A DNA stretch of 64,000 nucleotides from positions 181,692 to 245,691 of the forward strand of contig VTPC01090699.1 in assembly GCA_011009095.1 (NCBI GenBank). Reading direction: 5' to 3'. This document shows, in pieces, positions 23,675 to 35,799 of this stretch. Position 1 is the first letter of the stretch; each line of letters begins with the position of its first letter. A program made the position numbers and the translations under genes. The DNA comes from Ignelater luminosus. Lineage: Eukaryota; Arthropoda; Insecta; Coleoptera; Elateridae. Below the pieces are notes generated by a model. It had not been told where the DNA came from and did not search any database. It saw only the letters and a list, made by a program, of their open reading frames with translations.

Positions 23675-23686
23675 TGGCGCCCGAGC
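23675..23686 (+). promoter_or_regulatory. retrotransposon primer-binding site
   Basis: TGGCGCCCGAG lies 5 nt after the LTR end CTTACA. TGG starts match the CCA end of tRNAs, and the TGGCGCCCGA core is the form used by elements primed by tRNA-Lys-like molecules. This fixes the orientation as plus and identifies the upstream sequence as a 5' LTR. Confidence 0.75.
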
Positions 23687-24175
23687 ACCGACCGACCGAG
23701 CATCGGAAAGAAAGCGTCACAAGCTTCATGTGCGGTTAGTTTGTGGCCTCCGTTTCACGCAGCACGCCCTTATAGAGGTGTGGGCCTATAAGTGGTCTTT
23801 GTACTCGCTGAATACCAAGGACACTAGTGTCTGCAACGTCGAATTTTGTACTTGTAGGTATCGAACACAACTAATTGTGTTTGTTTTCGATGTCTAGTCT
23901 TAGCCGACCCCTTACATTATAGTTCGCAATGGCATATAGTAGACTGTCAACTGTATCCACATTGCGCTAGTACAGCTTGCCGATAGCCATCAAAATACTA
24001 CGGTCGTACTCCAATCATCAATGCCACAACTCCACAGCAACAGCCTACTCGGTGCGACATTGGCAATTATATGCTGCCCAATCTTCAAATAGTTCGAGCA
24101 ACTGGATGGTATTTCTAAATGTTTGAAAACCACGCGCAGATCTTACATCAAACCTTTTATTAAACTAACGCAAGG
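23687..24175. other. possible leader remnant, no gene
   Basis: Sequence immediately after the primer-binding site. The first 130 or so bases are GC-richer and could be the retrotransposon leader. No gag-like frame is present. Confidence 0.4.
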
Positions 24176-24469
24176 ATGAAAAAGTGCAAAACACTTAAAA
24201 CGGCTTACGATACTCTTCGAAAACTGAGAAGCAATACAACACAAAACGATGATGAAAGAATGATTCTAAAAGTTGGTAACGGTACTAATGTTATTAGTGT
24301 GCTTGTCTGTAGTTTTGTAAATTGTTTGGTAGAACCTGGTGTTGTCCAAAATAGTAAAGACGTGCCAAAGAGGTGCGTTTACTACCCTATAGCTGCCATT
24401 CTGCAAACTAGCGGCTCAGACCGTCTCAGCATCCACAACAGTGTGAGACTCATCTACAGCCGTCGTTAA
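24176..24469 (+). CDS. unidentified open frame, 97 codons
   Basis: Starts MKKCKTLKTAYDTLRKLRSN and is basic at the N-terminus, with a hydrophobic middle (ISVLVCSFVNCLV). I recognise no domain. It lies about 500 bp after the LTR primer-binding site on the same strand, where a gag frame would begin, but it has no CCHC knuckle or capsid-like motif. It may equally be a chance frame. Confidence 0.2.
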   Translation: MKKCKTLKTAYDTLRKLRSNTTQNDDERMILKVGNGTNVISVLVCSFVNCLVEPGVVQNSKDVPKRCVYYPIAAILQTSGSDRLSIHNSVRLIYSRR

Positions 24470-27400
24470 ACTGCCTTGGTTCTGCGATGGATCGTCGAGT
24501 GGTGAGGCACCAAAGTTCCACAGCATCTGCCAGTACTACTCATCTCAGCCCAGAAATTCTTTGTTTTTTGCTTTTTTTTCTGTTTGCTCTTTTCCACAAT
24601 AACCTCTGTTATTGCTGTGTCGTGTCAGCTGGATGACCTTCAGTAATAACTCAACAACCATCGTTTTGGTGATATTCTAATCTTTGAAACGGCGCTTCTG
24701 TTACCGCTTTGTCCTGAGCTTGGTCGTTCGCAATCTATCTTTTGGTTTCACTTAAGGTGTTCTCAAATATGACTGAATGTCGCGTGATTGACAAAGTGCG
24801 ACAAGTATGCCAAAGCTAATCTCTGAGATAATTAAATTTGTTCATATCGGGTTGTATAAGTAACGTTCTATTAGTTCTTATCACACTAATACATGAACTG
24901 TCAAAAAATCTTTGAGAGGCGGCAAATTCAGTCATTAATGAACACACTGTACATGATACTGACATTTAAATTTATTGATATTACATTCTCTACTATCCTG
25001 GTGATATTATTATCTTTCATCTAAATAAATTAAACCTGCGCAATCATATTAGTTTGATTTATTTCACGACCTCCAGCAACTGCAGGCCAATAATGGTCCC
25101 ACCAACCCCTTTCCCCTCTGATCTTATATAGATGCTTATTGCTAAGGGAAAAGACACACCGAACCGCAGAAATTTTCTCTACCGTACTGCCTCCTTTGTC
25201 CTTCCTGATCTATTCTCCCAAATAACACCACTTCTGTTATCACGTCTTCACACCCATTCTTTTCAATTAATTATGATTTGTCTTTTCAGACATATTTTGT
25301 CCGTTTTCTGCTGGCTGACCTGGGCAGCCTGGGTTTACGTTTCGTCAGGATACCTTGCCTAACTCCTCACCACCGGCGAACGAGACATATCTACATAGAA
25401 GGGCCCGTATAATAACGACGGGCGGAATAATTGGGTCCTGTACCAAAGATTCCGCATCCATAAAAGCCCCAGGGCAGCTCTCTTATCTGAACAAGGTAGC
25501 TCAACAGACGTCCTGCGGCAAGTATGATTTTTCATAACCAATTTTTCAAATTGATGAGGAGGAGAACGAGACAAAAGAAGTGTGTTAGCCATGACATCCG
25601 TTGGTTTTTGACGACGTTCGCGTGCAGAAATACTGCGGGCTCATCAGTTTCTTGTATTGTACGGCCGGATGAAAACTTTCATTGGCGTTTCATATCCATC
25701 ATTTCCATTTATCATTTATTACTACCAACACTCCAACCAGATTGCTATCCTGTTTGCAGTATGAAGGAACTGAGGAGAGGCTAGAAATGTCTAAAAATCC
25801 TCCAAGGACTTTTTCTTACAACATTATTATGAAGACGGTTTTATCTACAACCGTCGAGTTCAGCTATACTAAAGCCCTATGATGAGGTGAAACCACTACT
25901 GGTTCAGCCCCCAAATTCACTACTACGCTGGTCAATGCCAGTAGTCTGACACTGCACTGCCCGACACCATACTTGTCAAGAATCCGTCTAGGTACCAATT
26001 CTGCTATAGACATACCATTGCCGACGGTTGGTTTCGTGCTCTTTGTTTGGCACTGGCCTTACATCAACTCGCTACTAATCATTATTAAGCCTGCAAGGGC
26101 TCTTCCACTTCCAGTTCTCAGCTCTCTACCACCAATTGCCAGTTGAGAGGAGACTACTTCCCTAAACGACCGGTGTTTTGGCATTGATTTAATTGATTGG
26201 TTGGTAAATTGTGTAGTAACTTCGTAGAACGCCTGGTGTAGTTACCGCCTATAAAGGCGCTGTTTATCTGTTACATCTAAAACATTTCCGAGATAAACAG
26301 AGATGTTTGAAATATTAAGATATTTTAATTATAATTAAGTACCACTAAATGTGAACCTACTTTGAACTACCACCGATGTTAGAAGCAAGAAGACAGGCTC
26401 AAGCGAGTCGTTACAGTTTTTAGAGTTCTATTTAAAATGTCGATCTGTTTCCGTCAATGTTTCAAAACCTGAAAAAAAGAATTTCGTTTTTGCGTCCTAC
26501 TGCGCATAGCAAAATTTTGTTTTTACTATTTTGTCTGTCTGAAACAACCACGTGGGTTGCGAAAACCGTTTGAATCCTATCATATGTTCAGCACAAACGT
26601 TATGTTGTGTTGACATTATATCGATAACTCTTACTACCAGAATCTTAATAATTGAAGAAGCATGAACAGAACTTAAATAAACAGGTGACTCATTAGGGAA
26701 AAAAACGATTTTCTAGCAGGAAATCAAATATTTTCGCCTATAATATAAATACTTTAGATCCTTTCACTAATTTCGACAATTTGGAATTTTTGTTGTTTTT
26801 CTCTTTCATCTAGAACAAAACACTAACAAACGTTTATTTGATGCTTTATAAAGTTTGTTTTATCTGCTTTTAGGGACTGTGTTAAAATTTTGTAGCTTCT
26901 ATCGATTCCACACTTTTACTATTATTGGGCTTTTTAAATTTCTATTTTTATTTCGGGTGATGGGTTAATTAGTTTTGGTTTTATTCAAGCGAAAGCGGGT
27001 TGGTTTTATTATTATTATTATTTTTAAAGATATTAAAGGTTGAATGGATTTTCGTGGAAAAAAAAACGTAAAGCGCCTGAATGTGATTTTTAACACTTCA
27101 CCAGTGATATTGATTTTATATGAGAAACTAAAGCGAATTTCCTAAAGGAAGGAATTATAGTACTAAAGCTGAAGCAGGAGGTATGTTTTAATGGTAGCGT
27201 GGCATCTGCTATGAATATGTTGACATAGCGATGGAGACATCTGGTCGTTCCATGTGCGTCGTGCGTTCCAGCTTTTGTTTAGCAATGAGATGGAACGGAG
27301 TGGAAGGATAGTATGTGATCCTTTCGGTTACGGGAAGAACAGGGTGTTACACAGATATAGGGAATGTAACCATGGCATTAGACCGCAATATCAGGCACAC

Positions 27401-30400
27401 TTGTTTGAGTATATATACGTGGCGCGCGTGCACCCAAGAATGTATTTTTCTGTTGACATTAGTAAAGTGCATTTCCAGATAGTATTTGCAGACGGCTGAG
27501 CTGCACATTTATGCAAGAGTAAAGTAATCTCCTGATTTTATGCCGAAACCGAAATACTATTACGATTTTATCATTATTGTCCTTCGGTATTACACGAGCA
27601 TCTCGCATTATTATTGTTTGAGAAAACAAAGGAAATGTCTAAATCTAAGTGAAGAGAAGTCGACCTCATTTGTAATTTTGCTTGAGCAATATTATTCAGA
27701 TTTTCATCTCGAACTCCCCTGGGGAGGAATAAAGTTAGCGCAAGTGCGTGTAACATTCACCTCTAATATTTAAGGAAAAAAAATTCTTGAAATCACATTT
27801 CCAACTTAAACAGCCTCTCGCGAAAGGAGCCGTATCGATCTAAAGTACATTTACATTTCACCCGCGAATTACAAGCTGCGAACAACGATTAACGAAGATT
27901 AGCACATGTTCTGTTCGGAGTGTTCCTTAAACGGAAGTTCAAGTTGTGATAGTTGCTTGATGTACACATTAAAACTTGTAAGGGATTTTAATTAAAACTG
28001 GTACTTCTGTTCTCTCACGGATCAGATGCAGTTACTGCAACTCACTTAAAGTTTTGGTGTTAGCCACGGCATGAGTTAACAGCGATGGAGCGGTTTCGTT
28101 AGTACTTTATCGGACATGTAGATAATTGGCCATTTTATTTGTGCTCTCATTTTCCTTTTGCTCTTACCTTACCTTTTTAATTTAAAATCGGAAAGGTATA
28201 AAGAAACATAAAGCATAAAAAGCAAAATCCTGTTTATTTTTCATTTTAAATACCTTTTTGTCATACGTTAAAATTACATGGCTAGAGTAACAGCTTTTAT
28301 AGCGTGAAATCAATTAGTAGCAACGTATCAATTAATTTCCATTTAATGGTCACCCCATGTTGCTTCAAAACTTTTGATAATCTCGTTCATTTTTGGCGAT
28401 TATCATAGCGAACTCATTAATCATACCCTGCTCGTAGTTAATTGGAAATGTTAGCTCGGAGTATTCTGCTGATGCACATGCATGTGTTACGGTTCCAGCT
28501 TGAAACGAAACGCTGATTATTCATTACTACACAAACACATATCTACGTGAAACGTTATCGAATAATATTTAGCTCAGTTCGTGAAGTGTTCCCCCTACAT
28601 CGGTTCGTTTTAAAGTTATTGTTTTCTCTTTGTACAAACTTATAACATCGTGTTCATGAATAACTGCTTGTTAGTTTGTTAATGCCTCCAGGGTATGTTG
28701 TTCTTGATCTGATATTTTAGGAAGACCCCTTTTGTGTCGCTGTGTAAACCTTTGGCTTTCCGTTGTTAATATTTTATGTTTAACCTACTAGGGTAGAGAT
28801 AGGCATGGTTGACGCAAATTTGCCAAGAAATTTGGTATTTAGATGTTCTTTAGAGAATGATGTTAGTATGAAAGCAAAAACTTGGAGTAAGAAATTTGCG
28901 GTTAAATAACCTTGAATTATCCAAATGGGGGAAAAATCTTATTAAAGTTTCTTTGTTACAACTTTCCGGTTTCAGGTATATTAAATATTACAGCCATTTC
29001 AAAATTTAATACGTATAAAACTTCAGTAATAACCTAAAATTGCATTTTCGTTTTGAAACGAAGCCGCTATGAAATTATTAAATTAATTTGTATTAGATTT
29101 TGGTTACACATTAAATTATATGGAATTAGGTTAATTTTGAATTCAAATGTAAACACAGATGGATTTAAATCCCATATTAATTCCACATTTAAGGCGATGT
29201 TATTTCACTAAACACGTACATAGCATCTAGATATACTTGAGATCAAAAAGCAAAGAGACTGCTGTATAAAATTATTGATAGATATTCTTGTGGAACGGAT
29301 AAAGTAATTGCCTGTCGCTTTATGGTTATAATTGATTATTTGATCATGGTATGTATCTGTAATTCGTAAACGTTCGTCTAATATAATAAGAACATCTTGG
29401 CAGATACGGCATAAAATCTTCATTTGAATCTTGAATACTTCAGTTCAGCTATCGTTCAACGATATAAATGCAACATTTCACCTTATTATAATTTGTCAAC
29501 TTCCAAAAAAAAGGTATTCATTTTAAATTTGCTTTTACAAAACGAATTTTCATTAACACTATTATTTGCAGTGCTGTTTCTGATCGGTGATCAGTTGATA
29601 TAATAAAAAAAAGTATTGGACTGTTAATTTATTCTATTTATTTAAAGTCGTGATCTTAAACGCTTGTTTGCTGAGTATATCTAGCAAATATAGAATAAAT
29701 TCAATATTTCAAGGAACTAAAAAGAAAACTCTTGCATCTAGCAGGTTTACATGTAACAAAAAAGCTGACGACCATTAAGGACCACATCGAGTCGCGCTGG
29801 TTTCTTGCATGTAGAGTTCTTTCATTACCGCTTTTGTATCTGTAACTCTAGCAAAGACTTACCTGATTCGATTTATTAGCAGAAAAGCCCATAAGGTTAA
29901 GAAAAAATTTGTTTCATCAAGGAAATTATCTTATATTTAGACTTGGAGAAACTAACAAATAAAGCAAAGCTCTTTAGACTTGGGGTGAAGTGACGACTTT
30001 CATCAAAAATGATCCACTTGTATCCATCTTCTGGTAAATCTCTCCAGCACACCCAAACCTTGTAATTGGACGGAATAGTCTTTCACATCATCGGTTTCGA
30101 AATCACGTAGAGTGCAGGAAAATTTAGAAAGTGAACAGACGAGAATACATAAATCTGAATTGATTTAATACCTACTGCACTGTTCTAGCAGAAATACATG
30201 CGATTATAACCTGTGCACAAACAATACTAGTGGGAAAGCACTGCAATTGTAAAACAACCTTTTTAGTGATGGTAGGCTTGTGCTTGAATTCTCCAGCATG
30301 ATAATTGCACTGACAATAGCTGCGAGCAATACTCATGCGGACATCTGTTAGATTGTGAAAAATCAAGTTACTAAAAAAAGACCAGTCTGGTTTCAAGTTG

Positions 30401-31545
30401 ATCTGTAACGTAACAAATAACGGGAAGACATATGTGGGGAGGGTGAATATGAAGAAATGATGCACCCAACCGACAAAAACACAAAACCAACAAAAAAACA
30501 GCAAGCAGAAGGCTGCTAGTTAAAAGAGAAGAAAAAGAGGAACAAAAAAAAGAAATAAATTTACAACAATCTATAAAACAAGAAACTAGACGAAAAAATG
30601 ATGACTGCTATAGGAAAGGTATAGGTAGCAAAAACAAGATCAAGAAACAAAAAGTAGAGTATAAGAACTACCAAAAAATAGCGGGCGGTATAATAGAAAA
30701 AACTAAAGAAACGTGATTTAGAAATAAACAAAAACAAAGATAATTAAAAATAAAGTCTACAACTTCCAGACTGGCCAGTAACTAAAACGTATAGACATTA
30801 GAATAAGGAAAGCAGCAAAATGTAATGTATCATAAAGAAAATATTAAAAAACAAAATACAAAAATGAAGAATAAACGGTACAGTTGATGGAAAAAACAGC
30901 AGAAAACAGAGAAAAATATAAAAATTAGTAAAATCCATAACTATCGAAGTTTTAAGACAAAATAGGATACGGGTAGTAGAGTTAAAAAAAAAGATGGCAC
31001 ACCTTTAAAATAATTCTTCGAGCGCCAAAGATATAAGAATTCAAAATACAAGTCAGCATTTTACGAATCGAAAAATTAATTAAGATAATGAAATCCATAA
31101 ATCCAAAAAAACTGGAAATTGTATTTAACACAGGCAGCAAAAATAAAAATTGTAGGAATATGTTGATGAAAAAAGTATTCGATTTAGAAATATCAAATTC
31201 TAAGACAAGTAATAATAAATCAACAAAAGCATTTAGTACCTCCATTGTGATAAAGCTTCTAGCGAATTGAACACTGTAACGTTTATGTAGGTGAAAATCT
31301 CAAAAAAAAAACGCTATACCTTAAGATAACATTTTAATTTTATAAGGGATAGATTATATAGTTTATGACTATCATGTGAGGTTTTATGAAAGTGAGCACA
31401 CACCTGCATATAAATGGAAATAGATTTTACGTTTAACCTTGACTCTGAAACTATTGAAATTGAGCAAAATGATAAATAGAAAATTTCTGTTCAGCTTTAC
31501 ACAATATGCCTTGCTTGGGAATTCTTCTATGCGTATCTTAGTATC
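24470..31545. other. long stretch without a recognisable gene
   Basis: AT-rich DNA with islands of more balanced composition at about 25060-26260. Frames of 60-110 codons occur (plus 25132, 25524, 27254; minus 30172-30504, 30982-31245) but none shows a motif I know. Simple repeats include an (ATT)n run at about 27008-27032. From about 30480 to 31000 the plus strand is very A-rich and Lys-coding by composition. It could be a decayed LINE, but no endonuclease or RT box is readable. Confidence 0.45.
26246..26259 (+). promoter_or_regulatory. TATAAA flanked by a perfect 4-bp inverted repeat
   Basis: CGCC-TATAAA-GGCG. It follows a moderately GC-rich stretch resembling an LTR promoter. No LTR ends, primer-binding site or initiator were found, so a functional promoter is only a guess. 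Confidence 0.2.
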
Positions 31546-33515
31546 TTTTTCTTCTTCTTCTTTCAACCCTTTCTCGTCCACTGTTGGACATGGGCCTCCT
31601 CTAAGTTGTGCCAAGTGTTTTCATTTTGCGCAGCTTGCAACCACTAAATTTTTATAGCACCAACAAAACATTTTTTTCCGTGTAGTATCTTACTAAGTTT
31701 TCTAAATGCCGTCCATCCAAGTTTTGCTCGCCTTGTAATCTCGGTGATATGGTTTGGTTTTCCCAACTTGGTGAGGTGCCCAAGGTAGACATATTTATGA
31801 ACATTTTCTATGGTTTGTTGGTTTGCCTTTGCCTTTGGCTGCTTAACATTATTTTTGTTTTCCCATAGTTCATTTTTAGTCCAATGGTCTTTGAGTTCAG
31901 GGCAAGATCGGTCAACATTTGTTCTAATTCTTCCTCATTTCTACTTATTATGACCATGTTCTCTGAAAAGCGCAGTTGATTGAGGTGTGTGCTATCTATG
32001 TTTATTCTCTTTTCTTCCCAGTTCATTTTTTTAAATACGTTTTTAGCGCCAGTGTAAAGAGATTGGAAGAAATGGTATTTTCTTATCTGACGCCTCTTTG
32101 TAATGGTATTTTTCTCGTATTTTTCATTGATTTTAACGTACATGGTAGCGTTTCTATAGATGCATTTCAGCAAGGTGGTATAACGAGAGTCTATTCTTGC
32201 GTCGTTTATTCCTTTGAATGTTGATCAAAACTCCACTGAGTCAAAGACCTTTTAAAAATCTACGAACCCTAGGTGTAACGGGAGGTTGTACTCTTTGCAT
32301 TTTTCAATCAGCGTTTGCAAGATTTTAGGGTGATCAATGGTTCTAAAACCCTTCCTTCAGTTTGCTTGTCAGTCTGTTTGTAAGAATTTTTGTTAGCAAC
32401 TTATATGAATGCGGTAATAGACTCATTGGCTTATAGTTCCCTACGTCAGCGGTGTCACCTTTCTTGAATAACAATATCACTTCTGAGTTTATCTAGCTTG
32501 TTGGTATTTTCCCTTCATTGATACAACGGTTCATCAGTAGTTGAATGGTTTTAGTTAGCGGGTTTCCTCCCATTTGTAACATTTCTATTGTTATCCAGTC
32601 TTCTCCTGGGCACTGGCCATCCTTCATTTGTTGTAAGGCTGTATGTATTTCCTGAGTGGAGACTGTAAGTAACAACTCTTCCAAATCGACATTTCGTATT
32701 GTTATTTCTTGTAGGTTTACTTTTGTGTTTAGTACCTTTGACTCGTACAATTCTATGTAGAAGTCTTCGATCACTTTAGAGATTTCTATGTGCCTGTGAC
32801 CAATTCATCATTTTTGTTTTTCATACGGTACATTCGCTGTTGACCATGTGATATTATGTTTCTTAAGACTCGTGTCTTTGTTGTTTTTAATTGTTTTTCA
32901 ATCTTTTATCATCCTCGTGATATAATTTTGCTTGTCTTTCCTAATTTTTCATTTTATGGTCTTGTTGATTTGTTTATATTCGTCGGAGTTTCTATTTAAG
33001 TTTCGTCTCAAGTTAATATTAGCTCTTTGGTTTTATTTGAGTTCCTGCCTTTTTCGTTACAGTTTGTATGTCTTATGTGGTTTTTTGAGTTATATTGTCT
33101 AATTCTAGCTTTTCAAAGTTTAGCACCGGTGTGAGTTCCTGTTGGTATTTTTCTTTGCTTTTTCTGATTTCATTTTTAGTTCTACCGTTTGAACTTGGCC
33201 ATGTCCATTTCATTTTGAGTGGTTTTTGAAGTAGGTGTTCATACAGTAGAGTTGTTTATATTGCAGGTATTCTATTAGTCTTTCACAGCGGTTATTTCTG
33301 TTTCCGATACCAAACTTTGCCATGCTCTTAAAGTTGTCCATTTTTGTCTATACTTTAGCATTGAAGTCTCTGATAACTAGGTAGTGGTGGGTGTTCTCTG
33401 CTTACCTGGCAGTTGTGATATCCTCGTAGAATCTTTCCACAAACTCATTTTTTGACGCTCTAATAGGAGCGAACACTCGGAGGATCTGTATCGTATGTCA
33501 CTTGTATAGTATAAT
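31546..33515 (-). mobile_element. 5'-truncated RTE-like LINE
   Basis: On the minus strand the order is as expected for a LINE with an apurinic-type endonuclease (EN) followed by RT. Near 33500-33350 there is an APIRASKNEFVERFYEDI-like piece and then a YLVIRDFNAKV box (family GDFNAK). An RT follows, and the tail is at 31546-31563, (GAA)n on the minus strand. The C-terminal peptide GGPCPTVDEKGLKEEEE lies just before the tail and resembles the 'CPTVD' end common in insect RTE relatives. About two thirds of the EN is missing at the 5' side, consistent with 5' truncation during target-primed insertion. Multiple stops make it a fossil. Confidence 0.82.
31808..32774 (-). pseudogene. RTE-like reverse transcriptase, broken
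   Basis: Two open pieces are separated by decayed DNA. The upstream piece (32493-32774, 93 codons) begins with IEDFYIELYESK and has MKDGQCPGEDWITIEML, the RT finger motif (family MKNGKAPGEDGI), with DG changed to DW. The downstream piece (31808-32173, 121 codons) contains LRFSENMVIIS, where the family has LRFADDIVIIS. The catalytic Asp pair is therefore lost, being replaced by Ser-Glu-Asn. EELEQMLTDLALNSKTIGLKMNYGK completes the palm and thumb. With the active site mutated and frames broken it is inactive. Confidence 0.83.
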
Positions 33516-33849
33516 GAAGTTAAAATTAAGAAATACCTTCCATTAGAATTAGCAAAACTGTAATCTTGGTATTTTTCTTGTAATCTGTAAAATTATTATG
33601 TTGTCTGGAGTAAAAATGTCGGTTATGCGTCATTAAGTTTTTTGTTAGTCATAGAGGAGGCCTTCAAAAAATGAGGAACGAAGGCAAACCGTCAGTCGTA
33701 AGTACACAAATGCATATAGAACAATAATAAATATTCAAAACCAAAGGAAATTACCTTGAACACAAAAAGTTATAGATAAATAATTGAAATTTATTTTTTG
33801 AATATCAAAAGCACTTTTACGGTTTTTCCAAATTACATTCTTCACAAAG
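33516..33849. other. no feature seen
   Basis: AT-rich spacer between two transposon-related regions; nothing recognisable. Confidence 0.45.
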
Positions 33850-34266
33850 GTGCGTATTTATGCAAGAAATCCTGGTAAAACTGCCAACCTTTCCTTTAGG
33901 ATCAAATCAACCTCCATAGTTCAGTTATGTTTGGGTACATTAATTTTTGTTATCTGCAAAACCGTTCGAAGAGCTATGACGGTGCTGAATCACGACGCCA
34001 AAAACGATACCTATTATAAAGTCGTCAGACAATCAAATGTCTTATATTTTATATTTAGGGTACCCATTGCTGGAATACCCGCAAATCTTAGAAACGTCAG
34101 GGAATATCTTTATTCAGTGGAAATCAAAGAAAAGGTAGGGAATTTGCCTAAAAACGAAAACGTCAGGGAAGTTCGTCCTCTTCTTGCATTGGCTTTTATG
34201 TTTGTATTGACTTGGCCATTTGGAACCTTTTGGTCTCACTTCTATAGTCAATTCAGTTTCCACTAG
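33850..34266 (+). CDS. unidentified open frame, 138 codons
   Basis: One of the longer non-transposon frames in the window, starting MRIYARNPGKTANLSFRIKS. It has two hydrophobic stretches (near residues 24-38 and a C-terminal LLALAFMFVLTWPFG), so a membrane protein would be possible, but no family is recognised. It lies just upstream of a LINE on the same strand. There is no clear promoter, Kozak preference or poly(A) site. A 138-codon frame can arise by chance in a window of this size. Confidence 0.25.
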   Translation: MRIYARNPGKTANLSFRIKSTSIVQLCLGTLIFVICKTVRRAMTVLNHDAKNDTYYKVVRQSNVLYFIFRVPIAGIPANLRNVREYLYSVEIKEKVGNLPKNENVREVRPLLALAFMFVLTWPFGTFWSHFYSQFSFH

Positions 34267-34903
34267 AAATTCTATATGGCAATATTTCTAATGTGATTTA
34301 CTATACTGAATTCACTTTTTCGAGATCCAACTTAAAGAATCGTGGCAATTTTAAAGAAAAACAAATATTTTTGGTTTAGTTTGTTTTATCTTCCTTATCC
34401 ATGTCATCTGCTGTAAATATCGTAGTCCAAACTGCCAGCGGTCAACTTTTTAATTTTTTTCTAAATATGGAGATTTCATTACAATGTTTTGTAATGTTTT
34501 TGTGGAGTATGAAAATTTTATTATGCCCGTATTCATAGTTGGTAGTTGAGCTCAGTTTACAAACTTAACTCAAGTCGCTTGGTTTTTTACCTTGTGTAGA
34601 GCTCAAGTTTGAGCTTGGCTGAAATATGAGCACATAGGTATATTAAAGATAGTGAGGAAAACGAGGAAGCGTAAGAAAATTGGATTTCTTGATACCCTAT
34701 GTATGTTTGGATGAGTAAGCGCTGGTAGTGTATAGAAAAAAACCAAGTTGTCACTCTTCGTCCCGAGGTTAAGAAATTAACCCCAAAGGCGGAAGAAATA
34801 AAAAAGTTAATCAAAATATTAATTAACGGCATATAAATCAAGAAGGCAAGGAAAAACCACCCCATTAAAAATCCACAAGAATAACTAGTAAAATAACCAT
34901 GGC

Positions 34904-35610
34904 ATGTCAATAAACACAGAAGGAAACATTACTAATCGTGGAGTTCAGAATCCAAGATTTGGCAGGAGAGGAAGATTACCACTAAAAGACAAAACAAAGA
35001 CAGAAAGAATAGGAAAACATCACTCGGCATCAATCAAGATATGTACGTGGAACGTGAAGACAATGTCCCAAGCAGGAAACGTACATAACGCCATCCAAGA
35101 AATGACCAGATTCGATATAGACATAATGGGCACTAGCGAAATGCGACGGCCCAACAACGGTCACTGTATGGTTGGAGAACATAAGGTACACTATTCGGGA
35201 AATGATGCAGGACAACATATTCATGGTTACAGGATGATAATATCAAATAGAATACATTATCTACATCACAAATTTTATACCGATCTCCGAAAGGATACTA
35301 GTGAAATTAAATATCGTACAGGTATACGCACCGTTCGCGGACAAACCAGAGGAAGACACATAACAATTCTACAGCACATTAACAAACACTCTTAGGTAGT
35401 TCAAGAAACATGACATGACTTTATTGATGGGAGACTTAAACGCAAAAATAGGTCAATCAAGAAGCGGGGTACTGATTGGAGATCACGGGCTGGGCATCAG
35501 AAACGAGAGGGGAGAAAGACCAAAATTATTTGTAGAAAAAGAAGGTGATGTAATTCTTATTACCTTTTTCAAGCTACCACCACGACGGCTGTACACATAG
35601 ATTTCTCCAC
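34904..35610 (+). pseudogene. LINE apurinic-type endonuclease domain
   Basis: The frame at 34904-35395 (163 codons) has KICTWNVKTMSQAGNVHNAI, then DIDIMGTSEMRRPNNGHCMV and VHYSGNDAGQHIHGYRMIIS. This matches exonuclease-endonuclease-phosphatase domains annotated in insects as craniofacial development protein 2-like. The Asn and Glu that bind metal (in WNV and SEMR) are present. The next frame (35415-35600) continues with MTLLMGDLNAKIGQ and LPPRRLYT, holding the catalytic GDxNAK box. The segment between them is shortened (the usual VYAPT stretch is missing), and the frames do not join. An IDYMM piece follows near 35645. Confidence 0.85.
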
Positions 35611-35799
35611 TAGATCAGACAGGGAAAATAAAAAAATCAAATCGATTATATGATGATGAACAAAAGGTTCCTAAATGAATGTCTATTTGTTAAAACTTAT
35701 CCAGGAGCAGATATATAATTAAATCACATATCCCTTAGTGGGAAGATACAAAAGAACGATAAGTCAGCATACGATAACATTTAAAGACTGATAAGGAGA

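Noticed and set aside
22593..23791. Long open frames on both strands (67-206 codons) over the GC-rich array
   Set aside because: The frames follow the 129/130-bp repeat on both strands, cross the N gap and repeat the same peptide. They are artefacts of a GC-rich, stop-poor tandem array.
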